From JANPII01 sp031424915 (GTDB taxonomy: Bacteria; Pseudomonadota; Alphaproteobacteria; Rickettsiales; Midichloriaceae), in contig JANPII010000172.1 of the NCBI GenBank assembly GCA_031424915.1, positions 1-18,363 of the forward strand: 18,363 nt of DNA, written 5' to 3'. Numbering within the stretch: position 1 is the first letter of the stretch; the number at the start of each line of letters is the position of its first letter. Made by a program: the position numbers and the translations under genes. The notes under the pieces are model-generated. The model was not told where the DNA came from. It saw only the letters and a list, made by a program, of their open reading frames with translations, and made no database searches. Below, piece by piece: positions 8,075-15,727 of this stretch.

Positions 8075-9418
8075 ATGTCAGTTACCATCATTATCTTAGG
8101 TGCAGGACGTGGCACCAGAATGGGTGGGTCTTTACCCAAAGTACTGCATGAAGTAGCGGGCTGCAACATGTTAGAGCATGTGCTTATGGCAGCACAATCT
8201 TTAGATAGCCAAGATATTAGAGTAGTAGCAAGCCCTGAGCTTGTGAATCATAAAGTAGCACAGGAGCTACAGGCTAAATATCCTTATACCATAGCTATAC
8301 AAACAGAGCGCCTAGGCACAGCCGACGCTACACGCTGTGGGATAGCTACAGGACCATCTCGGGAAAGAACTATAGTGCTATATGGCGATGCACCCTTAAT
8401 TACAGGAAAGACACTCCAAAACATGAATCAAGCCATGAACGAGAATCCAGGAGCTAAAGTTTTATGCTTAGGCTTCCATTCTTCTAATCCCTATGGCTAT
8501 GGGCGCTTGGTTGTAGCAGGAACCGATACTTTATTAGGCATAGTAGAAGAACGCGAGGCAAATGCAGAACAAAAGGCAATAGAGCTTTGCAACTCTGGTA
8601 TCATTATGTTTGATAGCGCTACCCTTCCTGAGCTACTAAGTAGCATTGGCAATGAGAACACTAGCGGGGAATATTATCTAACTGATACTGTTAAAATAGC
8701 AGTACGTCGTGGTATAGAGTGTATATACATGCTTACTGAAGAGGATGAGGTTTTGGGTGTAAATAACTATGCACAACTAGCTGCTGCTGAAATTGCCATG
8801 CAACAGCGCTTACGTAATCAATTATTGGAAAGTGGAGTAAGAATGCTGGCACCAGATACAGTATTCCTAGCAGCAGACACTAAAATAGAAGCGGGTGCCA
8901 CCCTGCATCCATATGTTGTAATAGGTAAAGGTGTCACTATCGATACTGCAACTGAGATACTGCCATTTTCATATGTTGAATATAGTATCATCGGTCAAGG
9001 CTGTAGAGTCGGCCCTTTTGCAAGGTTACGTGGTAATAATAACTTAAGTCAAAATACACACATAGGTAACTTCGTAGAGGTAAAAAACAGTAATATTGGC
9101 GCAGGCAGCAAGGCTGGACATTTGGCTTATATTGGAGATGCAGATATTCAAGAGGGGGTAAATATAGGTGCTAACACTGTATTTTGTAATTATGATGGCT
9201 TTAAGAAACACCGTACTACCGTAGGCAAAGAGGCGTTTATAGGCTCAGGCACTTGCATCATAGCACCATGCGACATTGCTGATGCAGCTTTAGTTGCAGC
9301 AGGCAGCACCATAACCAAGAATGTAGGTGCTGACGAAATGGCAATAGCACGTCAGCGGCAAGTCAACTTGCCGAAAAAAGGAATGGCTATGCGGAAAGTT
9401 GTAAAAAACCAAAAATAG
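8075..9418 (+). CDS. glmU: Bifunctional UDP-N-acetylglucosamine pyrophosphorylase / glucosamine-1-phosphate N-acetyltransferase
   Basis: Makes UDP-GlcNAc from glucosamine-1-phosphate, acetyl-CoA and UTP (EC 2.3.1.157 and 2.7.7.23), the precursor of peptidoglycan and lipid A. The 447 residues divide into an N-terminal nucleotidyltransferase domain, with LGAGRGTRM (8-16) and the uridyl-binding PKVLHEV (21-27), and a C-terminal left-handed beta-helix of hexapeptide repeats from about residue 245. GPFARLRG, VEVKNS, KAGHLAYIGD with the catalytic His, and FCNYDGFKKHRT are present, so both activities look intact. The usual LAAGxGTRM reads LGAGRGTRM, a mild substitution. AGGG lies 5 nt upstream of the ATG. 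The next gene starts 9 nt after the stop. Confidence 0.97.
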   Translation: MSVTIIILGAGRGTRMGGSLPKVLHEVAGCNMLEHVLMAAQSLDSQDIRVVASPELVNHKVAQELQAKYPYTIAIQTERLGTADATRCGIATGPSRERTIVLYGDAPLITGKTLQNMNQAMNENPGAKVLCLGFHSSNPYGYGRLVVAGTDTLLGIVEEREANAEQKAIELCNSGIIMFDSATLPELLSSIGNENTSGEYYLTDTVKIAVRRGIECIYMLTEEDEVLGVNNYAQLAAAEIAMQQRLRNQLLESGVRMLAPDTVFLAADTKIEAGATLHPYVVIGKGVTIDTATEILPFSYVEYSIIGQGCRVGPFARLRGNNNLSQNTHIGNFVEVKNSNIGAGSKAGHLAYIGDADIQEGVNIGANTVFCNYDGFKKHRTTVGKEAFIGSGTCIIAPCDIADAALVAAGSTITKNVGADEMAIARQRQVNLPKKGMAMRKVVKNQK

Positions 9419-9427
9419 AGTACCAAC

Positions 9428-10591
9428 ATGCAACCACAAAGAGTAGTTATAGTAGGAGCAGGTTACACAGGCCTTACCGCGGCCTGCATGCTAGCACGCA
9501 CCGGCGTTGACGTTACTATTTTAGAAAAAGAGCAAGCAATATTACCACCCACAGGAGAGCCATCTCGGTTACTGGCATTAGCCATGGGCTCTATAGTGCA
9601 ATATCAAAATTCCGGTATTAGGGACATTGAGAATCTAGGGCAGGCAATAAATCATATACGTGTATGGGATTATACTTCAAATGCTACCCTAGATTTCGAA
9701 CCTCAAACCGTAGAGGCAGACTGTTTCGGTTATATGTTGGAAGAACAACAACTACGCGACCTACTTATGAAGGCAATTGCTCAGTATCCTAATATCACCA
9801 TCCATTATGGCACCTCACCAAGCAAAGTGCGTTATACCAACGACCTTGCCCACATAGATTGCGGCACTGAAAGTTTTATTGCAGAATTAATGATTGTGGC
9901 TGATGGCCGTAGCTCTGGCTTATGCAAACGCCTAGGCGTAGAGGTGCAAGTACATGACTATAAGCAGATGGCTATAGTCTGTGATGTTGAGCATTCTGCT
10001 GATCATTGTGGCGTGGCAGTGGAACAGTTTCTGCCCTCTGGCCCTTTTGCTATTTTGCCAAAAAAAGGTGGGCATTCCTCCTCTATAGTATGGGTAGAAG
10101 ATATAGAAGTACAAGAGAGCTTACAAGCCATGAGTGCAGAAGATATTCAGATGCTCATTGCTATGCGCTTTGATGGTTACTTAGGAGAGATTAGCCTTGC
10201 AAGCAAAGCACGCTTTTTCCCACTGCGCCTAGTGAACTGTAGGCAATACTTTGCCAAAAGGGTGGTAGTAGTAGGAGATGCTGCACATGCCATCCACCCA
10301 CTTGCAGGCCAAGGCTTTAATCTGGCAGTACGCGATATTGCTTGCTTAGCGCAGCTGATTCAAGAGCAGTTAGAGCTGGGCTTAAACATTGGTTCAGAAA
10401 TTATTCTGCGTGACTATAACCGGCAACGCCAAGGAGATAGCAACCTGATGATCGAAGCAACTCATGCGCTTAATTGCTTATTTGTAAATAATATTATGCC
10501 ATTGCCTTTAATTCGAGGCTTAGGCCTACGAATTGTCGATAAGCTACCACAGCTCAAACGCAACTTTATCCGCTATGCTATGGGGTTGTAA
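9428..10591 (+). CDS. UbiH/UbiF/COQ6-family FAD-dependent ubiquinone-biosynthesis hydroxylase
   Basis: A 387-residue class A flavin monooxygenase. It shows the N-terminal dinucleotide-binding motif VIVGAGYTGLTAACMLARTG with an acidic residue (E33 region, ILEKE), the middle DG motif (VADGRSSGLCKRLG) and the GD motif with its extension, VVVVGDAAHAIHPLAGQGFN, typical of the UbiH/COQ6 branch. Members hydroxylate the ring of polyprenyl-phenol intermediates in ubiquinone synthesis, at the inner face of the membrane. Which ring position this one acts on (UbiH, UbiF, UbiI or UbiL type) cannot be read from motifs, so no gene symbol is given. It follows glmU by 9 nt, probably cotranscribed. A short hairpin follows its stop. 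Confidence 0.9.
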   Translation: MQPQRVVIVGAGYTGLTAACMLARTGVDVTILEKEQAILPPTGEPSRLLALAMGSIVQYQNSGIRDIENLGQAINHIRVWDYTSNATLDFEPQTVEADCFGYMLEEQQLRDLLMKAIAQYPNITIHYGTSPSKVRYTNDLAHIDCGTESFIAELMIVADGRSSGLCKRLGVEVQVHDYKQMAIVCDVEHSADHCGVAVEQFLPSGPFAILPKKGGHSSSIVWVEDIEVQESLQAMSAEDIQMLIAMRFDGYLGEISLASKARFFPLRLVNCRQYFAKRVVVVGDAAHAIHPLAGQGFNLAVRDIACLAQLIQEQLELGLNIGSEIILRDYNRQRQGDSNLMIEATHALNCLFVNNIMPLPLIRGLGLRIVDKLPQLKRNFIRYAMGL

Positions 10592-10595
10592 CCAC

Positions 10596-10611
10596 TGCTT
10601 CATAAGAAGCA
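10596..10611 (+). terminator. Small hairpin after the ubiquinone hydroxylase gene
   Basis: TGCTTC-ATAA-GAAGCA, a perfect 6-bp stem with a 4-nt loop, starts 5 nt after the stop codon. No T-run follows, so termination would be weak or rho-assisted; it may instead protect the 3' end. Confidence 0.35.
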
Positions 10612-10752
10612 TTCCATCCACCTTATAATAACAATTATCTATCAATACCACACCCAATTTATTTTATAAATATTTAATAAATTGTATATTGACAGCATTG
10701 TAATAGTCTAATGGTGTTGCTTTTGTATTTAAAACAAACCAAGAGGTAAAAT

Positions 10753-10962
10753 ATGAAAGATATTATAAGCAGAGTTGACATGAGAAAAGTTATGCATTTC
10801 GAGGACGGCAAAACTATTACTTTTGAAAAAGCATTAGCTAATTTGGGTATACTAATTGAAAAACAAAATCTTTCTGCTGCTGAGGTAATGGAAACAGTGG
10901 CTAGTGCAATTACAAATCTTTCTATTAAGTTAATGAGAAAAGAAGAGATCATTGGCACATAG
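10753..10962 (+). CDS. Hypothetical small protein (69 aa)
   Basis: A short, soluble, charged protein, probably mostly helical (KALANLGILIEKQNLSAAEV, then VASAITNLSIKLMRKEE). I recognise no family. Coding is supported by AGAGG (10742-10746) 6 nt before the ATG, and by a balanced composition unlike out-of-frame translations. A TTGACA lies at 10689-10694, but there is no convincing -10 at the right distance. The spacer before it is AT-rich. It forms a possible pair with the unknown gene at 11050, 87 nt downstream. Confidence 0.6.
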   Translation: MKDIISRVDMRKVMHFEDGKTITFEKALANLGILIEKQNLSAAEVMETVASAITNLSIKLMRKEEIIGT

Positions 10963-11037
10963 GACTTTAAAATAGTTACGAGTTTTCACGTATGGGTGAA
11001 AAGTGTTCATAACTATAAATTCACTTCTCCAGCACCT

Positions 11038-11042
11038 GGGAG
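11038..11042 (+). promoter_or_regulatory. Ribosome-binding site deciding the start of the 280-aa hypothetical gene
   Basis: GGGAG at 11038-11042 is 7 nt before the ATG at 11050. The upstream in-frame GTG at 10996 has no comparable site. Confidence 0.5.
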
Positions 11043-11049
11043 ATTCCCT

Positions 11050-11892
11050 ATGAATATTGTTTATGATCTTCTACAAGAGCTAAGAAAAGAACATTCACCT
11101 TCAGCAGAAAATGTGCTATTAAAATTTTTCTTAGAGGGTTCCAACGCCTATAAAATCAGCAAAGGTTCAGTCAGCCTTAATTTTATAGCCACTACGTTAC
11201 AGTTAGAAGCTCTATATGCAATTAAAATTTTAAATGTAGAATTATCAGAAAATGCCGCAGACTTTTATAGATCTTATTGGGACATAAGGTGTTATATTGA
11301 AGCTAATAAATTACTTCAAAATACAATAGGTGAGCTGAAGAAAGGGAACTTATATAGCACTTTAGAAAATGGCAATGTTTTAGCACTTGACCGAGAAAAA
11401 AATGAAAAGGCACAGACTAATAAATATTTGATAGATAGAGCAATTAGCCGCGGATTAGAGCAGCGTCTGTATGATAAATGGGATATAACAAATGATGATT
11501 ACTTTGAAGCGATAAACCAAATTAATTCTTTTTGTGCAAAGGTAATCAATCAATTTAAGGAAATAAGTGAAAATACAACAAAAGAAGCTTATGAAATAGC
11601 TTTATGGGATGCTTCCGAATGGCTTTGCAAAGCGTACGTTGTGCTAAAGGTTGCTGTTGGGCATAGACCCAATAGTGCTTCCCAAGCTACCATCTTTGAA
11701 AATGTAGTGTTGCAGGATATTGTAGCACGTAGTAAAGAAGGCAAATTTCCTGCTGTAGGACGCGATAAAGCAGTAGATAAAGTAGAAATCACCCCACTAT
11801 TTACTAAAAAGATATTTGCAGGCAAAGTGGTTGAGTTAATTGAAGAAAAATACTCCTCTATTTCTCAAGAAAGCAGTAGTCATTCTAAATAA
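11050..11892 (+). CDS. Hypothetical protein (about 280 aa)
   Basis: A soluble, lysine- and glutamate-rich, probably largely helical protein with no signal peptide or membrane segment and no motif I recognise. From ATG 11050 it is 280 aa; an upstream GTG at 10996 would give 298 aa. The C-terminus is serine-rich (SSISQESSSHSK). Its AT-rich spacers and lack of a known family set it apart from the core genes on both sides, and with the 69-aa gene it forms a small accessory pair between the ubiH-like gene and tilS. It may be lineage-specific or a host-directed protein, but nothing in the sequence shows secretion. Confidence 0.75.
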   Translation: MNIVYDLLQELRKEHSPSAENVLLKFFLEGSNAYKISKGSVSLNFIATTLQLEALYAIKILNVELSENAADFYRSYWDIRCYIEANKLLQNTIGELKKGNLYSTLENGNVLALDREKNEKAQTNKYLIDRAISRGLEQRLYDKWDITNDDYFEAINQINSFCAKVINQFKEISENTTKEAYEIALWDASEWLCKAYVVLKVAVGHRPNSASQATIFENVVLQDIVARSKEGKFPAVGRDKAVDKVEITPLFTKKIFAGKVVELIEEKYSSISQESSSHSK

Positions 11893-11912
11893 TCTTTGAC
11901 ATTTTTAACTTC

Positions 11913-11946
11913 TAAGTATGGATAGAACAATGCCTGTTCATACTTA
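11913..11946 (+). other. Bulged hairpin after the 280-aa gene
   Basis: TAAGTATG...AACA can pair with TGTT-CATACTTA around a 5-nt loop, with a bulge of about 5 nt on the left side. It lies 20 nt after the stop codon; no T-run follows. Possible weak terminator. Confidence 0.3.
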
Positions 11947-11996
11947 CATTTCTGTTGGAAATGGCTTAAAAGTTATATTATAGCGCACAGTAAGTA

Positions 11997-12022
11997 AACC
12001 CCGTGGCTTGGACCACGGGGTT
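11997..12022. terminator. Strong GC-rich hairpin between convergent genes
   Basis: AACCCCGTGG-CTTGGA-CCACGGGGTT, a perfect 10-bp stem with a 6-nt loop, sits between the ends of the plus-strand 280-aa gene and minus-strand tilS. On the minus strand it is followed by TTTACTTAC, on the plus strand by CATATAAG, so it may act in both directions, slightly better for tilS. The same kind of sequence is, from memory, a recurrent intergenic hairpin in Rickettsiales. Confidence 0.55.
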
Positions 12023-12117
12023 CATATAAGCTACAAGCTTTGAAGTGGATACCGCGATAGGACAGCTAGAAAACATGAAATGCATATTTATACAGCCTAA
12101 ACCACACATCTGAATGC

Positions 12118-13131
12118 TTACGTAGCTACAGCGAAATGAATCACCCCCTGTTTCACCCATATTTTGCAACCGCAAAGAGTACGAGCTGCCATAGGCGGAG
12201 CAATAATATGCTGATATAGACGCATTAAGCGCTCAAGACGCGGTGGCATTGTAGCTGTGCCTACGTCAAGCAACAGATGGCGCAATACACGCAATGCTAT
12301 TTCCTGGTGCGCCGTGCTAAAAGCGTTATGGTCCATAGTTATGGTATGGCCATACTTTGTAATGATGACAGCAGTGCTAGCAGTAATAAATTGTTTGGTT
12401 TGCTGCTGCAGATAGTCTTCTGCACGCTGAGCGTTGTGAGCCAGTAGGTCCAGGCGCTGAACTGCAAGCTCAGGTTGTGGTAGAGCCATAAGCCACTTAC
12501 GAAGTACGCTACGAGTATACTTAGGGTCGTGATTCGATGGATCCTCTATCCACTGCCAAGCAGCCTCTTTCATAGTTGCCATGATCTGCGCACGGGTAAA
12601 ATGCAACAAAGGCCGCAATATAGCTATCCCGTTATGGTTGCCTTTTTGAGGAATGCCCGTAAGTCCCGTAATTCCTGTACCACGCAGGATACGCATCAGC
12701 ACTGTTTCGGCTTGATCATTACGATTATGCCCTACCATTAGGGCGGTAATATTATGCTGTTGGCAATAATCAGTCAGCAGCTTATAACGTTCATTCCTGG
12801 CAATTTGATGTATGTTGCTATGGGGCTTATCTCCTTGCCAACGCAAGATGTGTCCCTCTATACCTTTCTGCTTTAAGTAGCTTGCTACCCATTTTGCTTC
12901 AGTTCCTGACTCTTGCCGCAATCCATGGTCTACAATTAGGGCCACTATTGGCTTACTATGTTGATAATGCAACGCGCAGTACACCAAACACATGCTATCG
13001 ATCCCACCCGATACTGCAATTGCCAGACGCTTATGCTCTGGAGCTTTTAGCTGCTGCATGCTCAAGGCAAACGCATCAGCACTAATAACAGTATCTTTAC
13101 TTGACAGAAAGTTTCCAAAAGATAGGGACAT
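12118..13131 (-). CDS. tilS: tRNA(Ile)-lysidine synthase
   Basis: Uses ATP and lysine to convert C34 of tRNA-Ile(CAU) to lysidine (EC 6.3.4.19), so that it reads AUA and is charged with Ile rather than Met. The PP-loop SGGIDS is at residues 41-46, followed by VDHGLRQESG, HNRNDQAETVLMRILRGTGI and the conserved LRPLL region. It has 337 residues from ATG 13131; a TTG three codons upstream is less likely. That is shorter than E. coli TilS (432) and closer to the compact Aquifex form, so a reduced C-terminal region is likely. It lies 35 nt downstream of a CAU-anticodon tRNA on the same strand and is probably cotranscribed with it. Confidence 0.95.
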   Translation of the reverse strand: MSLSFGNFLSSKDTVISADAFALSMQQLKAPEHKRLAIAVSGGIDSMCLVYCALHYQHSKPIVALIVDHGLRQESGTEAKWVASYLKQKGIEGHILRWQGDKPHSNIHQIARNERYKLLTDYCQQHNITALMVGHNRNDQAETVLMRILRGTGITGLTGIPQKGNHNGIAILRPLLHFTRAQIMATMKEAAWQWIEDPSNHDPKYTRSVLRKWLMALPQPELAVQRLDLLAHNAQRAEDYLQQQTKQFITASTAVIITKYGHTITMDHNAFSTAHQEIALRVLRHLLLDVGTATMPPRLERLMRLYQHIIAPPMAARTLCGCKIWVKQGVIHFAVAT

Positions 13132-13166
13132 GCGCAACAACGCTAAAAGGGCTTTAGGCCAAATAT

Positions 13167-13243
13167 TGGTAGCGGAGGAGGGATTCGAACCCCCGACACA
13201 AGGATTATGATTCCTCTGCTCTGACCTACTGAGCTACTCCGCC
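13167..13243 (-). tRNA. tRNA-Met(CAU), elongator type
   Basis: A full 77-nt cloverleaf: acceptor GGCGGAG/CTCCGCT with a G1-U72 wobble, D-stem GCTC/GAGC, anticodon stem GAGGA/TCCTT with loop ATCATAA, T-stem GGGGG/CCCTC with loop TTCGAAT, discriminator A and encoded CCA. The anticodon CAT is at 13209-13207. CAU could also be the TilS substrate tRNA-Ile2, but GAATCATAATC and the GGCGG...CCGCTACCA acceptor match the alphaproteobacterial elongator Met tRNA as I remember it, and the C4-G69/C5-G68 pairs of E. coli tRNA-Ile2 are absent. Confidence 0.88.
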
Positions 13244-13293
13244 ATGAGTGAAATCTGTATATCCCTTCTTGTAACAAAAAGCAAGCGCTTATA

Positions 13294-13386
13294 CCAACTC
13301 TCAGCTAAAAGATTACAGCGTCGCTCCTCGCTCATGTAGATTTTACTACACATCGCTCGTCTTATACTGTTTTAGCTGAGAGTTGC
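13294..13386. mobile_element. 93-bp MITE-like palindromic element A
   Basis: Terminal inverted repeats CCAACTCTCAGCTAAAA (13294-13310) and TTTTAGCTGAGAGTTGC (13370-13386) match at 16 of 17 positions and are flanked on both sides by TA (13292-13293, 13387-13388). The interior has a smaller inverted repeat around ATGTAG...CTACACAT and no coding capacity. Small size, terminal repeats and a TA duplication fit a non-autonomous element mobilised by an IS630/Tc1-mariner transposase; no transposase is in the window. Confidence 0.6.
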
Positions 13387-13452
13387 TATAACTTGTAAAG
13401 TTCCATGAATGGATATAGGGCAAAAGCATGAGAAATATAAAACGTGTATTTA

Positions 13453-13634
13453 ACCCGAACTACGAATAAGAGAGTATATAATGTTTGGAAAGGACCATAG
13501 GGTGGTCATCACGAACCCCGAAGGGGCGTGGTGATCCAGCAAGTATTCTGGATTGCCGCGTCCACTGCGTCGCAATGACGCTATAATTGCCACTTTTAAG
13601 CGTTCCCTACCTTCCTCTTATCCATAGTTCGGGT
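13453..13634. mobile_element. 182-bp MITE-like element B with an internal multi-hairpin block
   Basis: Terminal repeats ACCCGAACTACGAATAAGAG (13453-13472) and CTCTTATCCATAGTTCGGGT (13615-13634) match at 18 of 20 positions and are flanked by TA (13451-13452, 13635-13636). The interior carries a block at about 13506-13592 with nested stems: ATCAC/GTGAT and CCCC-GAA-GGGG (13508-13535), TCCAG/CTGGA (13535-13552), and ATTGC/GCAAT. The block begins GTCATcaCGA and ends TCGcaATGAC. It resembles the GTCATTGCGAG...CTGGATTGC palindromic repeats known in many intracellular bacteria. No open frame. Confidence 0.6.
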
Positions 13635-13720
13635 TATTTTAGCCATTGTTTGAAGTATAGAATCACAAATGAAAGGCAGATCTGCAAGCGTCGAATTTAC
13701 TTCGCGCGCAGCAGATTGAA

Positions 13721-14728
13721 CTAACTATGAACAGTAGGAATACCTTTAGTTGTAGAGTATTCAAAGTGCCATGCTTGATCGGGATGCAGTACTCCGCGCG
13801 CATGGTTACATGCAAGCGCTGCTTCAGCAAAGCCAGTTAAAATAAGCTTGAGCTTACCAGGATAAATCGCAACATCGCCAATAGCGTATACTCGAGGCAA
13901 ATTTGTTTGCATGGAGTGTGGTTGCACTACAATATGCTTTTGCTCTAGCTCTACGCCCCATTGTTCTATAGGTCCTAAATCGTTCTCCAACCCAAAACAA
14001 GGAACGAGAATATCCGCCTCTATCGTACGCACTGCTCCGTCTAGGTCTGCTACCTGTACCGCTTGCAACAAACCGTCTTGCTGTTTTATTCCATGTAATT
14101 GGTAAGGGGTTACTACTTCCATCCTCTCCTTACTTTGAGCTAGTGTTAATAGCTGCGCAACACTATGAGCAGCAGCGCGAAACTTAGGGCGGCGGTGTAC
14201 TAGATACACTTTGCGGGCTATTTTATATAGGAGAAGAGCCCAATCTACTGCAGAGTCTCCACCGCCTGCAATTACTACAGTGCGATCACGAAATTGCTCA
14301 ATGTTTTGTACCGAGTAAAATATAGATTTGCTCTCCTCAATGCCAGGTAGGCGTTTTGGACGTAGCATGCCACCACCTGCAGCAATTATAATACATCCTG
14401 CCAACATCTTGCTTCCTGCTGTCGTCTCTATTTCTATCCCGTTTGGTTGGGGTATTAAAGTTGTCACTTGCTGCGCTAGTAAATATGTAGGTGCAAAGGG
14501 AGCAGCCTGCACTTCTAGTTGCTCCACCAATTGGTGGGCTAAAATGTGAGGATGTCCAGGAATGTCGTATATAGGCTTGTCGGGATATAGTGCAGAGCAT
14601 TGCCCACCTATTTGTGGCAGCGCATCTATTACTACGCTGCTCATGCCGAACATTCCAGCTTGGAATATACAAAACAGGCCTACTGGGCCTGCTCCAATTA
14701 TTGCTAGATCAATGTGTTGCAGGTTCAT
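13721..14728 (-). CDS. Ferredoxin--NADP+ reductase, thioredoxin-reductase-like type
   Basis: A flavoprotein that passes electrons between NADPH and ferredoxin (EC 1.18.1.2). The 335 residues show an N-terminal FAD site (IIGAGPVGLFC, 10-20), the diagnostic GGQCSALYPDKPIYDIPG, a central NADPH domain with IAGGGDSAVDWA and HRRPKFRAA, and the C-terminal FAD contact YAIGDVAIYPGKLKLI. The redox CxxC of true thioredoxin reductases is absent, which points to the YumC-type reductase. It is of typical length for that family. The start ATG at 14728 lies 20 nt inside the end of the preceding hydrolase gene, so it is the last gene of the rpsB-tsf operon. Likely role: supplying reduced ferredoxin for Fe-S cluster assembly (inference). 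Confidence 0.93.
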   Translation of the reverse strand: MNLQHIDLAIIGAGPVGLFCIFQAGMFGMSSVVIDALPQIGGQCSALYPDKPIYDIPGHPHILAHQLVEQLEVQAAPFAPTYLLAQQVTTLIPQPNGIEIETTAGSKMLAGCIIIAAGGGMLRPKRLPGIEESKSIFYSVQNIEQFRDRTVVIAGGGDSAVDWALLLYKIARKVYLVHRRPKFRAAAHSVAQLLTLAQSKERMEVVTPYQLHGIKQQDGLLQAVQVADLDGAVRTIEADILVPCFGLENDLGPIEQWGVELEQKHIVVQPHSMQTNLPRVYAIGDVAIYPGKLKLILTGFAEAALACNHARGVLHPDQAWHFEYSTTKGIPTVHS

Positions 14729-15710
14729 TAGAAGTACTATTCAATGTACCCTGCTCCTTATCTTCTCCTGTAGATACTTTACTTTCATCTTTGATAGGCT
14801 CTAGATTAGCTTCTGCTTTAGACACTATGTTAAGGGCATGTTTAACATTTAGCTCCATATTTTGATGGTATACAATTTCTTTATGATTATTAGCCATACC
14901 AAAAAAGTTGCGCATTTCGCCAAAGACAGCTACCACATCATAATTGCTATGCCCTTTACCAGGATATAACACTAACTTCTTGGGCTCATTAGCTTTTTCA
15001 ATTAATTGTTCTGCATGCCCATGGGGTATCATATCATCATTGGTGCCATGTATGATGAGTATTGGTGAGCGTATCTCTTGTATATGGCTAATGTTATCAA
15101 AATCATCACTCATTAGGCTATGAATTGGGAGATAGGGATACATCTCACTGCCACGATTATGTAAAGAAGTATAGGGAGTAATCAGTAATACGCCCTTAAA
15201 CTCATGAGTCCGTGCTATTTGTACCGCAGGACCGCTGCCTAATGATTCTCCCACTAATACCACTTTTGCTGGGTCATAACCCCTATGCTGTAAAAAATTT
15301 ACCGCTGCTTGTGTATCTAGGTTAATCCCCTTACTATCAGGATAGCCTGTACTATTGCCAAAACCGCGCCAAGATGGAATAAGGAAGCCATAACCCATAT
15401 CAGCTAACACTTGTAGCTTAGCTGCACGTTTTTCAAGGTTTCCACTATTGCCATGCAAGAACAGAACCATATCATATCCTATATCGGGCTGTCGATACCA
15501 AGCCTGTAGCTTCACTCCATCGCTAGTTTCAATAGTGACTTCTTTTACTTCCTTCATCTCGCCTTGCGACCAGTATGATGCTAATCCTGCTCCACCTTTA
15601 GTTGGCTCATATATCATGCTACGCTGTGCTACAAAAAAATAGCTAAGCGTCAATACGTAAATTAGAAAGATTAATAATAATGATCTTAAAACTTTGGTAC
15701 GATATAACAC
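14709..15710 (-). CDS. Membrane-anchored alpha/beta hydrolase (BEM46/ABHD13-like)
   Basis: A 333-residue serine hydrolase with an N-terminal signal-anchor (residues about 9-28, LRSLLLIFLIYVLTLSYFFV). The hydrolase core has the oxyanion segment LHGNSGN (85-91), the nucleophile elbow GESLGSG (S156), the acid in HGTNDDMIP (D225) and the catalytic His in GKGHSNYD (H254). The spacing fits the BEM46/ABHD12-13-17 group of lipid or thioester hydrolases; the substrate is unknown. After the core comes a charged, low-complexity tail of about 55 residues, absent from the compact family members. The start is GTG at 15710 with AGGGA just upstream, 17 nt after tsf. Its end overlaps the next gene by 20 nt, so it sits inside the rpsB-tsf operon. 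Confidence 0.9.
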   Translation of the reverse strand: MLYRTKVLRSLLLIFLIYVLTLSYFFVAQRSMIYEPTKGGAGLASYWSQGEMKEVKEVTIETSDGVKLQAWYRQPDIGYDMVLFLHGNSGNLEKRAAKLQVLADMGYGFLIPSWRGFGNSTGYPDSKGINLDTQAAVNFLQHRGYDPAKVVLVGESLGSGPAVQIARTHEFKGVLLITPYTSLHNRGSEMYPYLPIHSLMSDDFDNISHIQEIRSPILIIHGTNDDMIPHGHAEQLIEKANEPKKLVLYPGKGHSNYDVVAVFGEMRNFFGMANNHKEIVYHQNMELNVKHALNIVSKAEANLEPIKDESKVSTGEDKEQGTLNSTSNEPATH

Positions 15711-15727
15711 GTTGTCCCTACCATTGG

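Larger units (their letters stand above)
13244..13720. other. Gene-free region with two inverted-repeat elements
   Basis: These 477 nt lie between tRNA-Met and the reductase gene, both minus strand. They hold two TA-flanked inverted-repeat elements, described separately. The last 85 nt before the reductase stop contain the palindrome GCAGATCTGC (13677-13686) but no clear terminator. No coding frame is convincing. Confidence 0.7.

Noticed and set aside
12992..13210. 72-aa plus-strand frame ending in VAEEGFEPPTQGL
   Set aside because: It is antisense to tilS and ends inside the tRNA-Met gene; GFEPPTQGL-type endings are a well-known artefact of translating a tRNA.
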